Position numbers and translations under genes: made by a program. From Neospora caninum Liverpool (Eukaryota > Apicomplexa > Conoidasida > Eucoccidiorida > Sarcocystidae), in assembly GCF_000208865.1 (NCBI RefSeq), contig NC_018391.1, forward strand, positions 186,001 to 250,000: DNA of 64,000 bases, read 5' to 3'. The notes under the pieces are model-generated. The model saw only the letters and a list, made by a program, of their open reading frames with translations, was not told the origin of the DNA and did no database searches. Positions 18,029-27,906 of this stretch are shown here, piece after piece (within the stretch, counting starts at the first letter, position 1; each line of letters begins with the position of its first letter).

Positions 18029-18138
18029 AGGCGAAACACAGTCTTCTCGCAACACCCAGTGTCGCGACCTCCCCACCCGCTGTCGGGCACCAGGCTACCG
18101 GCCGGCTGTGAAATGTGAGTGTATCCCGTTTCTCGCCA

Positions 18139-18158
18139 GCACACACACACACACACAC
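18139..18158. repeat. (AC)n microsatellite
   Basis: About ten AC units roughly 110 nt downstream of the monooxygenase stop codon, probably within its 3' UTR. Confidence 0.85.
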
Positions 18159-21097
18159 GACAGGGTACGCGGGTAAACAGGTATTTTATGGGAGCGCGAG
18201 AAGTGCTGTGCTGTTTCGAAGCCGGGGGAAATTCAAGGAAGAAGTCTGTGGAAGGACGAGAAGGGGATAGGGCCGTGTGGACGTGGGGGTGAACCGTCGC
18301 GACGTTGCGTGCGTGCCGCAAGGCTCAACCCACTTCAAGAAGGGGAACTTCGAAGCAGACAGTTCCTCTGTAGGCGTCGCCACGCCGAATCAACTTCAGT
18401 CGCCCGACAGGGATGGCACACTGCGGACGTTGAAGCTTGCTGTCGCTTGCCGACGCCTTCCGGGGCCTTCCGTCATCCAAGCATTTAGGTCGATTAGAGA
18501 TACTGACAATCCTGGCAGTTCATTTCAGGATATGCCCATCGGTGACGGAGACTTGCCTGCGAATGGGAGAGTCTCTCGTGGAACCGGGAACCCGATCTAA
18601 ACGGCGATGGTTGTAGCGATGGCAACAGCAACAGTCGCCCCTGTGGATCTGGGGCTGTTTGAAACCGTGTGCACCTTTTGTCCGCATAGACGCTCCCCTT
18701 TGCCTCTTCTTTCGCAGTGACAGAAAACGTGAAAGTGATCACTATTTCTGCTATCACGACAGCAACAGCTGGAGGACTTCCTCCCAATGGCCGCAGGGGC
18801 TACACACACGAGCAGGACGGGACGCGTAGACCCGAGCAGAGATGGTGTGCCTGAGCACAGGCCGGTCAAATCCTCCAGAAAGCAGAAAGCCCTAAAAATG
18901 AAGGGCACTGGAGCGAGATGCCAGTATCGGGGGGTGCTGTGGACCCTCAAAGAGGAAGAACGGGGCATGCGTTGCGTCAGCTCCTCCCGATAGACTTTCC
19001 TAGGATCGCAGATCTACTGTCTAGACGTTTTCCTACGTTGAGAATCAAAAATGCAAGCGGCAAAAAAACCTGTTCCAGTGGGTCGCCGACAAACCTGCCT
19101 GCAATGTTTGGCGGCTCTTACGCTCCTTCGAGTTCAGAAAAAACTTGGCCATTTGAATCGCGGAGCGCTTGTTCTAGGCTGTTTCGCAAACCTTTTGCGC
19201 GACACTCTGGGAGAGTGAGTTGGGCCATCTCGATACTCCGATACTCACATTCAAAGATGAGGTTCTCTCTTAAAATGTTTCAGATCAACGGCATGGAGAG
19301 ACTCGGACCCACTGTCACGCACGACACTAACTGTCCGAAAAAAGGACTTTCCGCGATGCCACTTTGTGTGGCAGTGCACGGCCTCCTCCTCTTCGTTTCC
19401 TGTTTGCCGTCCACACTCGCATGTATGTGTGCTGCCTGAACGTTTTCAAGGCCAAATCAGGTCCGTACCACATTTCCACAGGATGCGCCCGTTCTCGCTT
19501 CGACGATGGGCAACCGTGTCCCCGGTGTCGGCATGGCACAGGCGAGTCGGCCAACCCCGCAGTCCGCAAACGGAAAAACGGCTTCTGACCAAGGAGGTTG
19601 CACGACTTGGGTTCTTCTCTGGAGCCAACTGACGGAAAGGAGCATGCGTTCACAGCATTTCGGCAGAGCTACAGTGCGCCTGTACCCAGTGTGTTTCTGC
19701 TTCGAGAGTGCCTGCGGATCTACGAAAAACGCGTTCCTTGGCAGCTGGGCACCGTCTCCGGTCGCCGTTTGTAGTTTTGCAGTGGCGACCGAGAGCAAAG
19801 CGGCGTGCCTGGCAGTCAGACGCTGTGAGGAAAAGAAGGAAGCCTGAATAAGGTAACCGCCGAGGTGCGTCTAAGTCTCGCCTCGCCGCTCCGTGTGGGA
19901 TCCTTGCTAGGATTGGACGAGGAGAAGCCCATGTGTCACCGGCCTTCGGGGTTCCGTTTTTGTCGAGTTTTTTTGGGGTAGAAATTTTTTGTGATGATGC
20001 ATTCTGCCTTCCTGATTGAAGCATTCCTGGGTCTCCTTCGCCGATCCTCGTGAAAACAAATTCTGGTAGCCGCGTTTCGCTGTTTACCAGCTGCTGTCCC
20101 CGGCCGCACAGCATCGAGCGGTTCGCCTTTTGCCCCTCGCCTCGCTTTTTCTTCCGGGGCGCGCGCGACGACCGTTCCTCGTCCTTCTCCGTTATTTTGT
20201 GGACTTTGCCGATGCAGTCACAGTCACCGAAAAGGGATTTTCATGAACGCTTCTTTGTCGTCATAAACTGTGTCTCTGCATGCTTGGCGACGGCTCCGTC
20301 GCGCGTCGATACTCTTCTCCCCGGGTCCCCGCGTCCTCGTTGGTTAGCCAGGATCTCTATATCGAAGTCATTCGGAGGGCTTTAATTGGTAGGAGACAGA
20401 GTCCTCTCTTTCTTCTGCATCTCGGCTCGTCTTCAGGCGTATCTCGAGACATTTGGTCCCTCCTCAACTCCATCCGCGGTTTGTGAGAACTTTTCTTTTC
20501 CTCACAGTTTGGAGTGTATGTCAATTGCGGTCGCGCGCGTGAATGTGTACTAAATCAAGTTGCGGCGCACCAGGGAAACAGGCTTCACGGTCCGTAGGAT
20601 TCGGAGCATCCAGCAGTGTTGAAGAGCGGCGGTATATGGCCAAGAAAAACAGTGGAACGAAGCGTCTCGACGAGCAGGAGGACTCAGTCTCTTGAGCTCT
20701 TTGTGTGGGGGCGGCCGAAGCTGAGATCGCGGCAGGCGGGGAAGAGAAAGGTGCGTTGTTCCAAACAACAGTCGCTCAGCCCCGTCAGCAGGATGCATGT
20801 GTTTGGACTGTTGCTGAAAGGAAGGACTTAACTCATGGTTATCCTCGTGAACTTCCGCAAGTCTCTTTTTCTCACTTGGCTTGGCCTCAACCGAGACGAG
20901 TAGTCGATAACCTAGGGCGTGAATGCAGAGGAAAGGCTCTGTGTTTTCACTCGGCATGGAAGCAGGCGCTTCCGCTCAAGGTAGGGAGTACACACTTCGC
21001 CGTTTGTAACCTCCTTCTTCCTTCTCTCGCCTTCCGAATTTAAGGGGATTCCTTCTGTAGAGTGAGTCCGTTCGAGCAGGAGTTGCCGTATTGGCGA

Positions 21098-21115
21098 GGG
21101 GGGGGGGGGTGGGGG
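21098..21115. repeat. G-run cluster
   Basis: Twelve G, one T, then five G, about 360 nt before the coiled-coil gene's ATG, probably in its 5' UTR or promoter. Confidence 0.85.
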
Positions 21116-21320
21116 ACGGGAAGAACGATCGCGAGTAGGAAGGGGAGAGAAGATGGGTACAGGGAAGTCGGGGAAGGCAGCCCTCTCCCACGAACGCGGC
21201 GGCGTGTGTGATGCATGAGTTGAGAGAGGAGTTGAGAGTTGCGGCAACGCGAAGCAGGTTGCTTGTCGGCTCTCGGGCCCTGTCTAGGCGGTGTACCGGA
21301 TCAGCGCAGCGGGTGAGGAG

Positions 21321-21327
21321 AGAGACG
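21321..21327 (+). promoter_or_regulatory. WGAGACG promoter word upstream of the coiled-coil gene
   Basis: AGAGACG lies about 150 nt before the ATG at 21476, in a purine-rich leader. It matches the Toxoplasma WGAGACG element. If the coding start were upstream of 21476 this site would fall in coding sequence. Confidence 0.3.
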
Positions 21328-21475
21328 TTCTACTCCCTCCCAGATACCGAGGACACCGAGTCTGGGGGGCCTTTTGGACCGAGAAACCCGAATCCGAAAG
21401 TGTCCCTTCAATGCGACGTGGCTGCTTCCCCAAAAATAGAGAAAACTGGCGCAAAGAGGGTGGGTCTTCGGCGAT

Positions 21476-24400
21476 ATGGGAGAAAGTGAACCCGGAGGAA
21501 CCGCATTTCCTCGAATGCGTGCTGTTTCCTGTGCCTCGCCTACGCCGTTGCGGCTGTCGCCTCGCGGGGTGGATGCAGCAGAGATGTTTACGCGGCGAAA
21601 CAAAAGGAACGAAGCGTCCTACAGGGGCGAAAGGCTTGCGGCGTTGTCTCCTCGCCTCAGCTTGTCCCCAGCGAGGGCTGCGTCTCCGAGAGGGACGCCA
21701 GCCGACGAGAAACAAGTTTCTGCCGCTCCTGTTCTCGAGGAAGGCGAAGCAGGAGACGCCGGAGCCGCGGCGAGGGAGACAGCACGAGTCGGCGACAGAG
21801 CGGAAGACTGGGGAGCTCGGAGGGGACACAGCCGTGATGAACAGCTAGACGGGGACAGGGAGGCGCACGAGGAAGAATGGACGGACGCGAGGCGAAAGGG
21901 ACATTTTGGAGAGGGAGGCCGCCGGGTGGACGGAACCGGCGGAGTCTGCCAGGCGCCGGCTGCGGAACCTGTGAAGTGCACTTTGCCTTCGGAACAGACG
22001 CCTCGCCTTTCTGAGGTCGGAAGCGCAGAGAAGGAAGAGGAGGCTGCACGCGTGCCGCTCGCTTGTCTCTCTTGTGTGGCGACGTGTGCAGCCGTGCCTC
22101 CGTCACCTGCACTGGTGCACGCCTGTCTCTACGCAGCCGCGACCCCTTCAAGGTCCGTTCCAGAAAAGGTTTCGATTGCGCCGCCCTACCAGCTTCTTCC
22201 GCGTGCGAGACCCCGAAGAGACGCGTCCCGCGTCCGTCGCTTCGACTCGCTTCTGCTGGACGCGCCTCTCGAGCGACGGGCTGTCTCGGCTGGGGAGCGG
22301 GGGCCGAGAAGTTCGCGCTACAGAGCAAGTGAAGAGGGGACACGAATCCTGTCCAAGGATGCGTTCCGTGTCGTCACCCACTCGCCGCTGATGAGTGCGC
22401 GGGGCCGCCATCCGGAGTGGGAACCACGCGGGAGACGCAAAGCGGCAGAAGCGGGAGGGAGTGGCGAGACCGAACTGGGTCTGTTCCCCGCCGTTCGTCG
22501 CGGCGAAGAAGGCAGTGGAGAAGGACTGGAGGCATGGGGCGATGGACGCTTGGCCGGCCGGCAAGGCCGCAGCTTGCCTGCTGGTCGAGGTTGCTTCAGC
22601 GGAGCCTTTCTCACGCCGGTTCGGCCAAACGGCAAGCGGGAAGAAGCGCAGCGAAGCGGCGGCCTCGTCTGTTTCGACCGGCCTTCAGAACCACCCTTCT
22701 CGCCCTCGAAGGTCCGTCCTTGTCCTCCGCCTTCTTCCTTTCCTTTTTCCCGAGATTTTGCGGCCGATGCAGCGGCCGCGCTGTCTTCGCCAAGGGGACA
22801 GAGCGGGAAGCAAAAGACGGTCTGTTTCGTCGAGCGCGAGACGGGCTCTTTCTACCCTTTCTCCTCGGGGGCGAGGCAACGCGAAGAAGCGCGAAGACGC
22901 AGAGACGAGCAGTTGACGAAGGCGCTGTCCCGGTGGATAGGCCCGGCCGCAGGGCGACAAGAGGGTTTGGATGACGCGGCAAAGTACACGTTTCCTGCTT
23001 TCGTCTTTTCTCGCACCGGACAAGATCTCTCGCCGTCTTCCAGGAGGCGGCAGATTGTTTCGGCGTTCTACGCTCAGAAAGAAAGGAGCAACGCGCGGCG
23101 CTGGAGATCCCTGTCGGCGGGCGGCTACCGCGGGGGACGCGTGCGCGAGTCCAGCTCGGCGACCCGGAGACACGAGGACGGGAAACTCCGGAGCACAAGC
23201 CGTTTGAGTGTCGCGGGAGACCCAGAGCTGACCTCGGACCTGTCCCTGGTTCCGGGTCTCTGGGGCTGGCCGTGGTATCACGCCATCTACGGCCAGTTGG
23301 ACCCGAGACTGGGTGCCCAGCGCGACTTGCTCCTGCTGCGTGAGCAGCGAAGAAATCTGTCTCGCGGGGTGCAAAAGATCGTGCCGGCGCTCTCGGAGTG
23401 GCGGGAGTCTGTGGCGGCCGAACGCGAGTCGCTCGAGAATTTGGAACGGACGCGGGACGCGCTGGAGGCGCGGACTCGCCAGAAGCTTGCCATCATTGAA
23501 GAGGAGATCGGAAGCGAGAGGCACAAGGCGACAGCGCTCCGCTCCCTGTTGAACGAGGTGAAGGAGGAGAACGCGTCTCTCCACGCGCTCCTCCCAGAGC
23601 GTGAAGAGCGCATTCAGAAGCTCCAAGAAGCTCTGCAAGGTCAGGCGAAAGAGCAGAGTGAACGCGAGGAGGCTTTCTTGGGAGAGAAAAAGGGCCTTGA
23701 ACTGCAGTTGCTCGAGAAGGAAGAGAGACTGAGGCAGCAAGACGCGCGAACGCGAGAGCAGGCAGCACTGATTGCCTCCCTTGCTGAACAGGCAGAAGGA
23801 CGCCTGGAAAGACTAACAACCTTGCAGAAAGAACTGCTGCAAGTCCGGGCCGAGAAAACGGACAAAAGGGCCGCAGGCGGCGGCGACCTGCAAGTCCCGT
23901 CCCACAGGGAAACGCTTTCAGAGGCCGGGACTGGTCGCCGAGTTCTGACGGTTCGCGGAGCGAAGCTGAGGGATTCCTCGCCGGAGCAGGCGACAGACGA
24001 GAAGGCAGGCAGGCGCTTGTCGCGCCTCTCCGGCCGCCGCACTCTCACGCTCGCTCCCCCGAGAAACGCGAAGGCCGCCTCGGCTCTCGACGCGCGAGAC
24101 GGAAACACTGCAAAGACTGAGGCTCCATCAAGACAGAAAGGTGAGCAGGAGCGTCTGGAAACTCGAGACCGTTCGGAAGACGACGCCGTGTCAAACATCA
24201 TGCGCCGGCGACTCAGACAGAGCCTGTTAGAGAGCATCAGCCGGCAGTCGCGTGACTTGGAAGAGCTACTTCATGACCCTGTTCTTGACCGTGTCGTGAG
24301 TCTTTCAAAGCTCGAGGCGCCGAGCCGCGGAAAGTCCCCTGCGTCGCCCGCTGCGTACCACAGAGGGGTCGGCTCGCTACTTGGGCCCGACCCCGCAGAG

Positions 24401-25126
24401 ACCGACGTGGGGAGGCTGGTTTCCGCGGCCTATTTGAGCTCGTACAAAACCGCGAAGGAACGGCTTCCTGGGCTTGTCCCGGACCTTCCTGAGGACGTTC
24501 TGAGGGCCCCGAAGAAAGGTTTCGCGGAGTCTCCGCGTCGATACTCAAGACAAGAAGAGGGGAAAAGCTCCGACCGCTGGCGGGCCAGGCGGCGCCTGCT
24601 GCTGTCTTCTCGAGCTGCCGAAGCCTTCGAGAGACCGCGGAGGATGGACGACCCCGACGTCCGGACAATCCCCTCTGCGCTCTTCTTCGGGCGCAGGGAA
24701 GGGCGAGAGACGCGCGAGGCGAGCGAGAGGGGGAGGTCGGGCGCTGGAGACCGGAGGTCTCGTGCTGAGACGAAGGAGTTGACAAGAGAAGAAATCATCC
24801 AGAGAGCGTTCGGCAAAGCCGCCCTGCCGCAGCCTTTCGCGTCCGTCCGTTCGGCGTCGCCTTCCAGGGAGTGCCCAGAGCACGAGCAGCGACAGTCCAC
24901 CGACGAACGAAAGACCGACCGTGGAAGCGAGAGACGGGAAGAGGAGGACAGCGAACCTCTCAATGAGCTACACAAAATGAGAAGAGCTAAGGCTGCAGCT
25001 CTGCTGCTTCACTTGAAACTCGGTGTCGCGGCAACTCAGGCAGACCTAGCGGCTCTCAAGTCAACGGTACAGCGGCAGAGAGACGTCCTTTCCGACAGCC
25101 ACCGGGCATATATTCCACCGAGATGA
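21476..25126 (+). CDS. Large coiled-coil protein, function unknown
   Basis: A single open frame of 1216 aa in GC-rich sequence, with codon composition typical of coccidian coding DNA. I do not recognise the family. Residues 1-600 are mostly charged and low complexity, with a few aromatic-rich islands (for example TVCFVERETGSFYPFSSG and a short DAAKYTFPAFVFSRTG stretch) that may be conserved motifs. After a compact LWGWPWYHAIYGQLDP segment (about residue 600), residues 607-800 form a long heptad-rich coiled coil (LRSLLNEVKEENASLHALL, LEKEERLRQQDARTREQAAL). A shorter helix runs near 905-945 (RRRLRQSLLESISRQSRDLEE) and another near 1162-1205. There is no signal peptide or membrane segment. The architecture suggests a cytoskeletal, centrosomal or scaffolding protein, which is inference only. 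The start could also be the Met at 21584 (MFTRRNK). Confidence 0.75.
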   Translation: MGESEPGGTAFPRMRAVSCASPTPLRLSPRGVDAAEMFTRRNKRNEASYRGERLAALSPRLSLSPARAASPRGTPADEKQVSAAPVLEEGEAGDAGAAARETARVGDRAEDWGARRGHSRDEQLDGDREAHEEEWTDARRKGHFGEGGRRVDGTGGVCQAPAAEPVKCTLPSEQTPRLSEVGSAEKEEEAARVPLACLSCVATCAAVPPSPALVHACLYAAATPSRSVPEKVSIAPPYQLLPRARPRRDASRVRRFDSLLLDAPLERRAVSAGERGPRSSRYRASEEGTRILSKDAFRVVTHSPLMSARGRHPEWEPRGRRKAAEAGGSGETELGLFPAVRRGEEGSGEGLEAWGDGRLAGRQGRSLPAGRGCFSGAFLTPVRPNGKREEAQRSGGLVCFDRPSEPPFSPSKVRPCPPPSSFPFSRDFAADAAAALSSPRGQSGKQKTVCFVERETGSFYPFSSGARQREEARRRRDEQLTKALSRWIGPAAGRQEGLDDAAKYTFPAFVFSRTGQDLSPSSRRRQIVSAFYAQKERSNARRWRSLSAGGYRGGRVRESSSATRRHEDGKLRSTSRLSVAGDPELTSDLSLVPGLWGWPWYHAIYGQLDPRLGAQRDLLLLREQRRNLSRGVQKIVPALSEWRESVAAERESLENLERTRDALEARTRQKLAIIEEEIGSERHKATALRSLLNEVKEENASLHALLPEREERIQKLQEALQGQAKEQSEREEAFLGEKKGLELQLLEKEERLRQQDARTREQAALIASLAEQAEGRLERLTTLQKELLQVRAEKTDKRAAGGGDLQVPSHRETLSEAGTGRRVLTVRGAKLRDSSPEQATDEKAGRRLSRLSGRRTLTLAPPRNAKAASALDARDGNTAKTEAPSRQKGEQERLETRDRSEDDAVSNIMRRRLRQSLLESISRQSRDLEELLHDPVLDRVVSLSKLEAPSRGKSPASPAAYHRGVGSLLGPDPAETDVGRLVSAAYLSSYKTAKERLPGLVPDLPEDVLRAPKKGFAESPRRYSRQEEGKSSDRWRARRRLLLSSRAAEAFERPRRMDDPDVRTIPSALFFGRREGRETREASERGRSGAGDRRSRAETKELTREEIIQRAFGKAALPQPFASVRSASPSRECPEHEQRQSTDERKTDRGSERREEEDSEPLNELHKMRRAKAAALLLHLKLGVAATQADLAALKSTVQRQRDVLSDSHRAYIPPR

Positions 25127-27906
25127 AAGGGGCGGCAACCGAGTAGCCAAGACAAGTTGAAGAGTGACGCAGCGATGGCGACGAGAGACGTGGTGCTCTT
25201 CTGACAACATGATCAGATATCTTTCTTCTATGGAGTGCACCCGAGGGGCACCAAGGACGCAGAAATCTCGCGGAGTCGGTGCTCTTCAAAGCAGAACAGA
25301 GCGGCGTAGAAGCCTCTGTCTACGAGGGCCTCCCGATCTCCCCCCTTTCGAGGTTTTTTTAAGTGAGAAGCTCCACTGCGGTCGAACGCGACGGCTCCAC
25401 ATTTTCGGGAACAACGCGGAGAGGACGGGGCGCGATCCGAAACGGTGTCCTTTGGCGCGCTATCGCTTCGCATTTTCGCAACTCGTGGAGTATCCGAACG
25501 AAGATAGTCCGTTCGGTTTCGTGGAAGCAACGGGAAGCTGTATCTTCTGCTTCGTTTGTGTCCCAAGACCACACCTAGAGCTTGCAGAACACAGCCGAGC
25601 GAGGGGCTTTCCTTGTCTGCTTGCGTGCTTGCAAGGTTAAATCCTCGAAAAGATTAGGACAGAAACTGTTTTCGAAAAGCGAGCGAAACGGGAGACGAAG
25701 TGTAGGAAAGTCGCGATAGAGAGGTTCAATGTACCCACCTTTTTTGTCCCGTAGGGGGGGATCCGTTCACTTTCTACTCGGCAGGGGGGCTAGGTTGTTT
25801 TTCAGACCAGCGCGATTTGGCGCTCTACGTGCCAGCCTGCAGACGCTTTCGAGTTTTACTTTCTTTTTCCAGGAAAACCCCCCGGTTTGGCACATGTGAA
25901 CTATACAGAGTCCTAGCGACTACAGAAGCAAATCGAGGGTATTTCTTATCTACATTGATCGCGTCTTTCTCTCGAGTCGAGCGTCATTCGGTGGACGGGA
26001 ACCTCCGACCATCTGCCACCAAAAAGAGGCCTCCGGTCGCCTTCCTCCTTTCGCACAGCGAAGAACAGCCTAGCAGTGCTGTATGGTGCAAAATGCTGTT
26101 AAACCGGTGTCGTTTTTGGGTGTGCATTTTTTTTACAAACTCAGAAAAGTTTGCAATCCTATCTCAGATTACCACTCCCATTACGATGGTGACGCTGATC
26201 ATACTAGCATCTGAGTAGTCGTTCTCTGTCGCCGTTGACACGGTTCGCAACGTATTGTGTCTCGAACATAAACGGTGTGCAATACCCTCAGTGTCGTAGG
26301 ATATTGAATCCACGATATTGAAATCCACGAGAACCATCTATCGTTTTAGCAAGCCGGGTCCTGAAAGCCCACAGCACGCGTGTCGGCGTTTTCGTGCAAG
26401 TGAACGCACGGTATCGAGATAGTCGTGCCCCGAGGGGTGACCGGTGTAAGCCACATTTGAACGCGCGCCCTAAGCTGTTCCACTCATCGATGAAAGTGAC
26501 AACACGAATCGACACCAGACTAGCTGCCGCCCAAGAAGTCTGCGCGGGAACCGCCCTAGCCCCACTTCCGTCTGGGGACCAATCCGCCCTGCCGGCAGAG
26601 CGCGGGGTCGTCGGCAGCTTTCTCCAAGGTGCGACGGCATTGAGCGATACAGAAACAAATGTACACCGCAAAAGCGCATGAAGGTGTGAAGCCGAGGGGG
26701 GGCGGGCCGAAAAAAGAAACGCTCTATGCCCTACCGCCCGAGACTCTACGCGGTGTACGCTGTCGAGGTCCCAGCGCCGCAGCAAGACGCGAAATCGTGA
26801 TGTGTGGGAACAGTTCTCTCCATAAACTGCATCACTGCAGCACAGACGTTCCACGCTACATTCGTCTACTCGTGTAGACGCCTCAGATACACCGAAAAAG
26901 ACGACAGACGCGTCCGGTATGGCAAGGCCTTCCCACCCATCTAATCGTGGACCGCCCTTCTCAGCCAGAGGACGAGACTCGCGCAAATTAGAAAGTAACA
27001 AATAACTGAGCGCACAATCGCGCCTGAGCGTCTTCCACCTTCATCAGGGTAGCAGCAGAGACAGCGAAGCAGGAGAAGGAACGCCCTGGAACAAAACGAC
27101 TGGTCTTTTCCTGAGTCGGAGTACCAGTGAGTTGCGGCAGGTGGGCGCCGAACGATCGCCTCGAGGGTATGCTCTGAGAAATCAAAAGCTGTAATCTCGT
27201 TAACGTCTGCATCGAAATCAGCCATGAAAGAGAAGAGGTCGGCATCCGGATCGTGGATGGCGGCACCAATGTGCTTCTTCCAACTCCTGAGCAAGATACC
27301 CAAACAACACACAGCGAAAGCAAACTCCTCGACTGACCCCAGGTTCTCTCAACACGGTACGCCGGGTGACTCGATCTGGAATGCCAAAGGATCTCATACA
27401 CGTAGAAACACAGTTGGCGAAGTAGGGTACCAAAGGAAGTTACACAGCATTGCCGCTTGCCTGGGGCCTCATCGCGCGGCCTCTCACATGCATAAACAAA
27501 AGCCGCGTCCGCCTCTAAAGTCAAGAAGAAAAGTATTACCTCTGGCTGTCAACGCTCTCGCCGAATTCACCAGAGCCAACGGGTGTGCCAGGGGAATCTA
27601 GAACGGTCGATATGACCATTCTTTGGGGTATCTGCCATGCATTTTGCGAGCAAATTGCAAGCTGTCCCCCTTTTGACGATAGCGCAACCACCCCGCCACG
27701 TTTCTCGGCTCTAGGCACTCATCCTCTCGGCAGTCTTGATACATTCGATCCGTCCAACACAAAGACGAGACACTTTTTCTACATCGTCTATCCTAATAGT
27801 GTTCGCAGGGTTGCGACTGGACGACGCAAGCGGACAATCGGCGCCGTTTTTCGTTTCAACTGCGTCACAAAGGTTCGAAGGTGCTAGATATTCCTTCTGC
27901 AGCGAC
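25127..27906. other. Convergent 3' region between two genes
   Basis: The coiled-coil gene (+) ends at 25126 and the next gene (-) ends at 27907, so this region should hold both 3' UTRs. An uninterrupted 237-codon minus-strand frame at 26288-27001 and frames near 26988-27524 (minus) are the longest. Their products are Arg/Ser/Leu-rich with no motif I recognise. Base composition is more balanced than in the flanking genes. Confidence 0.4.

Larger units (their letters stand above)
18029..21475. other. Intergenic region between monooxygenase and coiled-coil gene
   Basis: Contains the monooxygenase 3' UTR, an (AC)n microsatellite at 18139-18158, a G-run cluster at 21098-21115 and the promoter/5' UTR of the next gene. 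Open frames near 18597-18968, 18918-19439 and 19650-20114 overlap each other on both strands and have no recognisable domain. I see no RNA gene. Confidence 0.4.
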
